In this document: positions 59,101 to 64,000 of the stretch, piece after piece
Layout: each line of letters starts with the position of its first letter
Numbering within the stretch: position 1 is the stretch's first letter
Source: Euptelea pleiosperma
Lineage: Eukaryota > Streptophyta > Magnoliopsida > Ranunculales > Eupteleaceae
Direction: 5' to 3'
Assembly (NCBI GenBank): GCA_035048495.1
Contig: CM068553.1
Span: forward strand, 2,115,259 to 2,179,258
Length of the DNA: 64,000 nt
Notes under the pieces: generated by a model
What the model was told of the DNA's origin: nothing
Seen by the model: the letters and a program-made list of their open reading frames with translations, nothing else
Database searches by the model: none
Program-made: the position numbers and the translations under genes

Positions 59101-59636
59101 CGTTTGATTTTTCTTCCTAGCTGTCGATTTACTAAAAAAATTGTTGAATCCAACGGCCTTAAAAAAAGCGTTAAAATCTAATGGCTCGGGATTATCAATC
59201 AGGGTGATTTTCTGTATGCAAATCCATCAAGGGGCGGGCTAAACATCCATGCGGTCATGGGCCCGCAGCGTTCTGCTATAGCTTTTTACATCTTTTTCCT
59301 TTTTTTTTTACAATTTGCCCTTCTTTTGTAGTTCCTGCAGCTGCAAAATGATTAGAAAAAAAAAAAAAAAACACATTTGCTGTAGCTAGCTAGTGTGTTT
59401 CAAAGCCATCGTTTTCTAATTTGCAATATTTCGGTCTTATGCCGATCCAAACTGGCCATAATACTTACAATTGGAATCTTTGGCAGGCCCTTACAATACA
59501 TTTCCAAAGTTACGTGAACAAGATGACCATGGTTCTGGCAGTTGACCAAAACGCAATTCCTAATCCTCACCAGCTCTGCGACGATCTGGAAGAATCTCTC
59601 AACCTCATCAAAGATGCTATTATAGCAAGAGGATAA
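53181..59636 (+). CDS. WSD: Wax ester synthase / diacylglycerol acyltransferase (WSD type), copy 1
   Basis: Seven exons: 53181-53447, 54447-54995, 55986-56052, 56216-56313, 57438-57647, 57763-57897 and 59487-59636; 1476 nt, 491 aa, in frame with GT-AG sites. The acyltransferase motif HHSLGDG (HHxxxDG) is at 168-174, preceded by PLWEVH. MVNMRP (317-322), WGNCVSYILFPF and SYVNKMTMVLAVD are WS/DGAT blocks. A hydrophobic stretch in exon 2 (LVDIWMFMATLM) could be a membrane segment, fitting the ER location of the family. The enzyme esterifies fatty alcohols, and in some members diacylglycerol, with acyl-CoA in cuticular wax or storage lipid synthesis. The start is the ATG in GCCATGG; the N-terminus is longer than in WSD1 and rich in charged residues. 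Introns 1, 2, 4 and 6 contain MITEs. Confidence 0.95.
53713..54019. mobile_element. PIF/Harbinger-type MITE in WSD intron 1
   Basis: Ends GGCCGTGTTTGATTGCACGG and GGTAATCAAACACGGCC; TAA on both sides (53710-53712 and 54020-54022). 307 bp. Confidence 0.9.
54023..54407. mobile_element. TIR element with nested family A half, WSD intron 1
   Basis: Inverted arms: GGGAAATTTTAGTCGCACCC then CACAAAATGTGAGGGCACCC on the left; GGGTGCCCTCACATTTTGTG then GGTGCGACTAATTTTTCCC on the right. Between them, about 54120-54285, lies the right half of a family A MITE (TCAGGCTGATTTTTGG, GTGTGCCACGTGGC). Confidence 0.75.
55505..55860. mobile_element. Family B MITE in WSD intron 2
   Basis: Left GACGTAACAAGGTGTACCTG and TTGTTACTCACCGCTGCC; right AAACATCAATGCGGTCAGTG and GCAGCGGTGAGTAAG. 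The right terminus is damaged. Confidence 0.7.
56622..56682. mobile_element. Very short AACGG-type MITE remnant, WSD intron 4
   Basis: CAAGGTTTAAACG at one side and TGTCATGG at the other, with CATAACGG and CATTATAACAGG between; about 60 bp. Probably an internally deleted copy. Confidence 0.45.
57930..58240. mobile_element. AACGG MITE split by a second insertion, WSD intron 6
   Basis: CGTGGTTTTAAAAAATGGCCG opens the outer element. At about 57974-58140 a second element with CATGGTTCGAAG and CATCAAACCATG ends sits inside, flanked by CTTATAAT and GTTATAAC (6 of 8). After it the AACGG words resume (GTTATAACGGCAACACCCC). Confidence 0.5.
58257..58355. repeat. Fragment of the 4560-4890 repeat, WSD intron 6
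   Basis: Shares GTGTGTTGACCCGACACCC, GTTGGTATATATAGTTG and GGTTAATGGTTGTTTAATAG with the earlier region. Confidence 0.5.
58623..59011. mobile_element. Palindromic MITE (GGGTCGGGTTCCGGTGAC ends), WSD intron 6
   Basis: Left GGGTCGGGTTCCGGTGAC, ACCAACACCTTGGCGTACCC, GATGAATCAATGGCTG. Right: the inverted copies CAGCCATTGATTCATC, GGGTACACCAAGGTGTTGG, GTCACCAGAACCCGACCC. About 389 bp. Confidence 0.8.
59015..59300. mobile_element. Family B MITE, partial, WSD intron 6
   Basis: CCGCATGGATGTTTAGCCC on the left and GGCTAAACATCCATGCGGTC on the right; outer arms are worn down. It directly follows the previous MITE. Confidence 0.65.
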
Positions 59637-60154
59637 TGCATTCGTGCGTATGTGTGTATGTATGTACTTTATAGAGTTAGTGGGAGGACAATAAGAAACA
59701 ATCACAACCGTTGTTTTCATCTGTATCAGTAGTGTAGATGGTATGTATGACTCTTCAATATTTTCATGTAAAACATGAATGAGTCTCTCCCATCCGATGG
59801 ACTCACCCAGGAGACATCCTAAGTTAAAAATCAACTCAACTGGATGATCATTACCGTCAAATGTATGGACTTTTTCCTGGAGAGAGGGAGAGAGAGAGAG
59901 AGTGGCTGTTTAGAGAAGACGAAGTGGGAGGGTGCCCATACAGGAGAGGGTTTATTCGTCCAAAAAAATTAAGTAAGAAGAAAGAGAGTGGGTGCCCAGT
60001 TTAAAGCACAGGTGCCCATAGAATTAATTACCCCTAATGTAACCTCCGTTACTTAAAAAAAAAAATGCTAACCAAAATAAGTTTTTGTAACCAAAATAAA
60101 ATACAGGTAACATAAATAATTCACATTTAATATATAAAAAAGGCCTGCTAAGAG
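59637..60154. other. 3' flank of WSD copy 1
   Basis: Expected 3'UTR, then a (GA)n run at about 59883-59902 and AT-rich DNA. No gene. Confidence 0.4.
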
Positions 60155-60547
60155 CAAGATTTAAAGGAGGCCTTTTTAACCGTTAAACGGACTGGGGGCA
60201 TTACTGTTTAAACGGCCGTTAAAACGGAATGAAACGGCCAGGGGCAAAAATGGAAAAAATGGAATTAAACGGAAAAAATGGCTCTGAAATTTAAATTTTG
60301 AAATTCGAAAATTAAAAAAAACCGAAATTTAACAGGAATTAAACGGATTTAACAGCCATTTTTTGCACAATTTTTTTCAGAATTAAATGGCTGTTTAAAC
60401 AATTTTAACGGCCGTTAAAATAAAAAAAATGGCTGTTTTATTCAAAAACGATAAAACGTGTTTAAACGGTTTTAATGGAAACGGGCTTGGGGCGTTACCA
60501 TTTAAACGACCGTTAAAACCGTTTAAACAGCCGTTTTTAAAACAATG
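60155..60547. mobile_element. hAT-type AACGG MITE (TTTAAACGG variant)
   Basis: Ends CAAGATTTAAAGGAGGCC and TTTTTAAAACAATG; flanks GCTAAGAG (60147-60154) and GTTAAGAG (60548-60555), 7 of 8 matching. Confidence 0.85.
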
Positions 60548-60944
60548 GTTAAGAGAATTAGAGAATACCGGAGAAGATAAAATGTTCAACTAAATAATAA
60601 CATTGTCAAATTATAAACAAACGGCGTGTTAACGAACTGCATTGCTTCAGTTTGCAAGCAAGTGTGTTGACCTACCATTCGATGGGTCCCACTTAGGAAA
60701 TTCCATGTAACTATATATATATTTGCAATCTATTATTTCAATTATAATATGTTCTTGAAGAATGTAATGTTTTAAACAATTAATTGCCATTCTGTTAATT
60801 AAGCATCCAAAAACTGATTTTTTTGCATGATCATATACTTTTTTACACGAAAATTCAGATCAAACCATTTAATAATAATAATAAATGACAACAAATTTTT
60901 ATAATACCCATGCTGAGAATTGGCCATTAATTCTAGTTCTATGG
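60548..60944. other. Upstream duplicated segment, WSD copy 2
   Basis: Related to 52290-52480 (GTTGACCTACCATTC, TAATATGTTC, AGAATGTAATGT, GCATCCAAAAAC), showing the far edge of the tandem duplication. No gene. Confidence 0.5.
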
Positions 60945-61290
60945 GAGTAAAACTTGCGTCACAACGGGTTGTCAACCCCCCCACAGGTACAATATTAGTG
61001 GGCGCTGACCGTATGGATGTTTGGACAGTTCCTAGGCGGACCTGCAAACCAAAAATCTGCCTGATTAGTGATTTACAACCTTTGGATCTTTGCACCCGAA
61101 TAACGCTCAAATTCCTACAGTTAAAATCAACCCATGGAACTTCAATACAAAGCTTAGAAATCACTAATCAGGCTGATTTAATTTTTGGTTTTGCAAGTCC
61201 ACCTAGGGACTGGCCAAACATCCATACCGTCAGTGCCCTCTAATATTGTGCCACGTGGCTCACATTATGGGTTGTGACCGAAGTTTTAGT
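60945..61290. mobile_element. Family A MITE upstream of WSD copy 2
   Basis: Left GCGCTGACCGTATGGATG and CCTAGGCGGACC; right GACTGGCCAAACATCCATAC and GTGCCACGTGGCTCAC. Outer arms GTAAAACTTGCGTCACAAC and GTGACCGAAGTTTTAGTC are roughly inverted. Confidence 0.75.
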
Positions 61291-61602
61291 CGTTTTATAG
61301 TGCCCGTACGTGTTGAACATTGGCCATTATTAAATACTAGTCATGGTCAGTTCTTTTGAGAAAAATTTAGATGCACGGCACTCAGCATCAAAATATTGAT
61401 TAAAGTATTCTCAAATCTCGACACGTAGACCCTTAGTTAATTAAATATATTTTTTTTTTTTCGTCTTTTTGTGTACAAGGCGACTTGGAGTACTTTCATT
61501 GCTCTTCCATCAAAATTTTCTCAGTTCTTTGAGACTTCAGGGATATTTCCATAACCTCACTCCTAGCCATAAAAAGAAAACAACGCTCTGATCACACATC
61601 AT

Positions 61603-61635
61603 TGGAAGACTCAGATCAGGAAAGAAAGATCTCAT
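61603..61635 (+). repeat. Copy of WSD coding start in the 5'UTR of WSD copy 2
   Basis: TTGGAAGACTCAGATCAGG and AAAGAAAGATCTCA match 53191-53223 of WSD copy 1 exon 1 with two differences. It lies about 65-95 bp before the copy 2 ATG. Confidence 0.7.
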
Positions 61636-61698
61636 CGTCCTGTCACAAAGGAAATACAATCCATCGAGACCCTGAGTCTCTACAATCTCTTGAATGCC

Positions 61699-61968
61699 AT
61701 GGATTTTCTCGGAAAAGAAAGATCGGGAAAGAAAGATCTCAAAGCTATAGTAACAAAGAGACCCACAGAAACAGAAGGAGACGTGGAATCAAACGGCGTG
61801 TTAACGGACGACCAGCCATTAAGTCCAACTGGTCGTTTGTTTCATGAGCGTCACATCAACTGTTACATCATAATGATCATGGGTTGGAAGAAGAGAATCG
61901 ACTCTAACGCCATTAAAACGGGAATACAGAAAACAATACTCATGCACCCTCGCTTCTCTAGCGTACCG
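61699..61968 (+). CDS. WSD: WSD-type acyltransferase, tandem copy 2, first exon only (partial)
   Basis: A 90-codon exon starting MDFLGKERSGKKDLKAIVTK and ending LMHPRFSSVP, then donor GGTAAGAA. It matches exon 1 of copy 1 (53181-53447) closely, with one extra codon (TETEGD against TERGD). The following intron also matches copy 1 (GGCCTCATTTTGCT, CATCCAGGCCAGTG, GCAAAGTAGGCTGTGG at about 62013-62081; again GTTTTACTTACGAACTC at 63408). No exon 2 is seen before the window end, so the catalytic HHxxxDG exon must lie beyond it if the gene is whole. The MITE-filled insertion at about 62100-63340 has enlarged intron 1. Confidence 0.8.
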
Positions 61969-62436
61969 GTAAGAAAGCTTCTTCTTTTTTTTTTTTACTT
62001 AATTTCTTCTTCTAGGCCTCATTTTGCTTCATCCAGGCCAGTGAGAAAGCATTTCTGCCGTGGAAGAAGCAAAGTAGGCTGTGGTAAATGGGAATACGAT
62101 GAAAAATTTGCTGTCCCTGGGGACTTCATTCATGCCTTCCCCTCCAAAATTCCCAATGCCACAACGAGCACTCATTTTGGGCCCACTGATGCATGGATGT
62201 CTGTTATAATGGTAACAGTCAAACCCAATTTTGTTATTTAGGAAAAACGCCCAAAACCATAAAAACGGGCTTAGATAACGTCGTTATAGAAATAATATTC
62301 TGTCTGTTATCAGATATTTTACCATTATCGAGGCTATTTTGAAAAAATAAAATAAAAAATTTGATCCTATTTCGACGCAGATGTGACCCGTTATAACAAC
62401 GGACGGACATAACAGAACATTTAAAAAGGACTGTTC

Positions 62437-62830
62437 TTTGATGCATACTTATGTATCAAATTAAATTTTGATGCAGAAGTCCATCAAATTGCAACGTAGT
62501 AGACTTTTTCGGCCCATTTGACCCTTGAATGTCTGGCCCACAATATGATAGACCTACACACCAATAATCAGCATCATTGGTGATTTCTACCCCGCAAGAT
62601 TTGAGCATTTTTCATCATGGGCTCTACGAACAGGCCTACGAGTTGTTTCGATGATTTCTAGCCGTTGGATTTGAGCATTTTTTAAGGAGAGATTTTAAGC
62701 GTAAATATTTTAGGTACTAAAACTAAAAGTACCACGGCAAGAAATCATAAATCAAGCTGATTTTCGGTGGGTTAAACATCCATGCTGTCAGTGGGCCCGT
62801 GTGCCTTCCTCTTGTTAATTTCTTGTAAGG
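62437..62830. mobile_element. Chimeric MITE: family C left side, family B right side
   Basis: The left end TATGTATCAAATTAAATTTTG, GATGCAGAAGTCCATC, TTGCAACGTAGTAGAC is family C. The right part GCTGATTTTCGGTGGG, AAACATCCATGCTGTCAGTG, GGGCCCGTG is family B-like. Confidence 0.55.
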
Positions 62831-63110
62831 GTACCGATGTAACAAGTTATAGCTTACACCGAAAGCCATTTGGGCCTACTAACCGCATGGATGTTTGCCT
62901 ATACACACCAAAAGTAGCCATTGGAGTTTAGTAATTTTTAACGTGTGATTCTAGCAATCGAATTCAACCTTTTTTTGGTACTAAAATCAATGGCTAAAAA
63001 TTATCAAACAAGCTGATTTTTGGTATGAATGTCTACCAAGGGGTGGACTAAACATCCATGCGGTCAGTGGGCCGAATGATGATGATGAGTAACAAAAATG
63101 GTGCAAGGGG
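62831..63110. mobile_element. Family B MITE, partial
   Basis: Left GATGTAACAAGTTATAGC and AACCGCATGGATGTTTGCC; right GGACTAAACATCCATGCGG and GATGAGTAACAAAAATGG. Confidence 0.7.
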
Positions 63111-63719
63111 ATAATTTACTTTTTAACTAGTATATATAATTATAGTTAGAAATTAACTAAAACTCAAAAATTAGTGTCCGTTATTGGTATCTACCAAGTG
63201 TAAGAAATTAACGAACTGATAAGTTGGTGGGCTGGAGTTGATTTGATTTATTAATGGGCGGGGCTTAGATAGAGCGTACTACGCTCGGGCTGGGCTCAGG
63301 ACTATGCTAATAGTATGCTAGCCTTGCCAGGGTATAGGTAGGACAGTTATTTCTTGCAAAAGTCAGGCACATTTTCGTCTTTCTAAATACGGGTTTCCTT
63401 CCCTGTCGTTTTACTTACGAACTCTTGTCAGTTTTACCAACGAATAACCTTTCCTCACCTATTTAGTTGAGGAGATAGCTCAACCCCCTATCACGTTGTG
63501 ACACGTGGAGGGATGTCAAGGGGAAACGGAAGGTTTAGTTTTTGGTTCAAGATATTTTTTACATTTTCGTTCTCTTCTGCAATCTCTTTCCCTTTTTATT
63601 GCTTTCTTTTTCCATTTTCTCGGCAATTATTTACCTATATATAAGGAATGAAATGTGTTGGATTTACATATAGCCCAAGGGTCAGGGTCAGGAGCCCCAC
63701 TTTTTATGCCTCAAGAGGG
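63111..63719 (+). other. Intron 1 of WSD copy 2, continuing
   Basis: 63340-63440 resembles 53620-53710 of copy 1 (TTATTTCTTGCAAAAGTC, CATTTTCGTCTTTCT). No exon found. Confidence 0.45.
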
Positions 63720-63860
63720 GTGTAACGGTTAAAACGGATTGAGGGGCAAAAATGAAAAAAAAATAGATTTTAATGGAAAAAATTAGTGTTGAAATTCAAA
63801 TTTTAAAATTTAAAATTTAAAAAAAAAAATAGAATTTAACATAAATTTAATGGTTTTCTT
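63720..63860. mobile_element. AACGG MITE fragment
   Basis: GTGTAACGGTTAAAACGG and GAGGGGCAAAAATG then AATAGATTTTAATGG; ends missing. Confidence 0.5.
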
Positions 63861-64000
63861 ATACCCCTCTTATCTTATATGGCTTTAATAATGAGTGGCT
63901 GAAATCCATTATGCTTCATAGCGATGGCTGAGATTAACTCCCATCCGATTTTGACAAACAATTTGTCGGAAAGTGCCGCGGGCACGGGCCACCCACGCAT
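63845..64000 (+). mobile_element. Helitron-like element, diverged copy at window end
   Basis: GAGTGGCTGAAATCC, GATTTTGACAAACAATTTGTC and GCGGGCACGGGCCACCCAC match, in the opposite orientation, the 3' part of the elements at 15110 and 52485. The expected CTAG is replaced by GCAT. Confidence 0.5.

Noticed and set aside
61602..61847. An 81-codon open frame overlapping WSD copy 2 exon 1
   Set aside because: It reads exon 1 in the wrong frame after the duplicated leader segment. The correct frame matches copy 1.
61699..64000. Calling WSD copy 2 a pseudogene because no exon 2 is seen
   Set aside because: Intron 1 sequence similar to copy 1 is still present at 63340-63440 and the window ends before exon 2 would be expected. 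The status is unknown.

Overview
The window is nuclear DNA of a flowering plant. The genes have many small GT-AG introns, the proteins match plant-specific families (a 609-aa DRP1-type dynamin, a plant UDP-glucose 4-epimerase, a WSD wax-ester synthase), there is a nuclear tRNA-Ala gene, and the spaces between are packed with plant-type transposable elements (Copia, LINE, hAT, PIF/Harbinger, Helitron-like, many palindromic MITEs). The species cannot be named from the sequence alone.

Layout. 1-1.9 kb: GGCCCA-rich intergenic DNA with one hAT-type MITE. 1.9-14 kb: two tandem minus-strand copies of a class-3 lipase-like gene (348 and 343 aa). Each has a non-coding first exon, a 5'UTR intron, a 62-nt first coding exon and a large second coding exon. 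Copy 1 carries a MITE in its coding intron that copy 2 lacks; copy 2 carries a 1296-bp solo LTR with perfect target duplication in its 5'UTR intron. 14-16.7 kb: MITEs and a small Helitron-like element. 16.7-27.3 kb: a complete 16-exon minus-strand DRP1A-like dynamin (609 aa), with a 5'-truncated LINE in intron 7. 27.3-35.2 kb: a MITE-rich spacer. 35.3-48.8 kb: a complete 9-exon minus-strand UGE gene (348 aa); its 7.7-kb intron 3 holds a nested pile of Copia fragments, three hAT elements with perfect 8-bp duplications, and an LTR carrying a scrap of organelle-type small-subunit rRNA. 49-53 kb: MITEs, tRNA-Ala(CGC) and a decayed RS-repeat gene fragment. 53.2-59.6 kb: a complete 7-exon plus-strand WSD gene (491 aa). 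61.7 kb to the end: first exon of a tandem WSD copy that runs off the window.

Function. The genes are not an operon-like system. UGE (UDP-sugar supply), DRP1 (membrane fission at cell plate and plasma membrane), WSD (wax esters or triacylglycerol) and the lipase-like pair are ordinary housekeeping or lipid genes. The most unusual content is the repeat landscape: (1) three palindromic MITE families with different ends share one inner core, and one apparent end-swapped chimera is present; (2) AACGG-built hAT-type MITEs occur in two sequence variants with 8-bp target duplications, one proved by an empty site in a paralogue; (3) a three-level nest of insertions lies inside a functional intron. 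All exon joins were made by eye from splice consensus, reading frame and family knowledge; no alignment was run.
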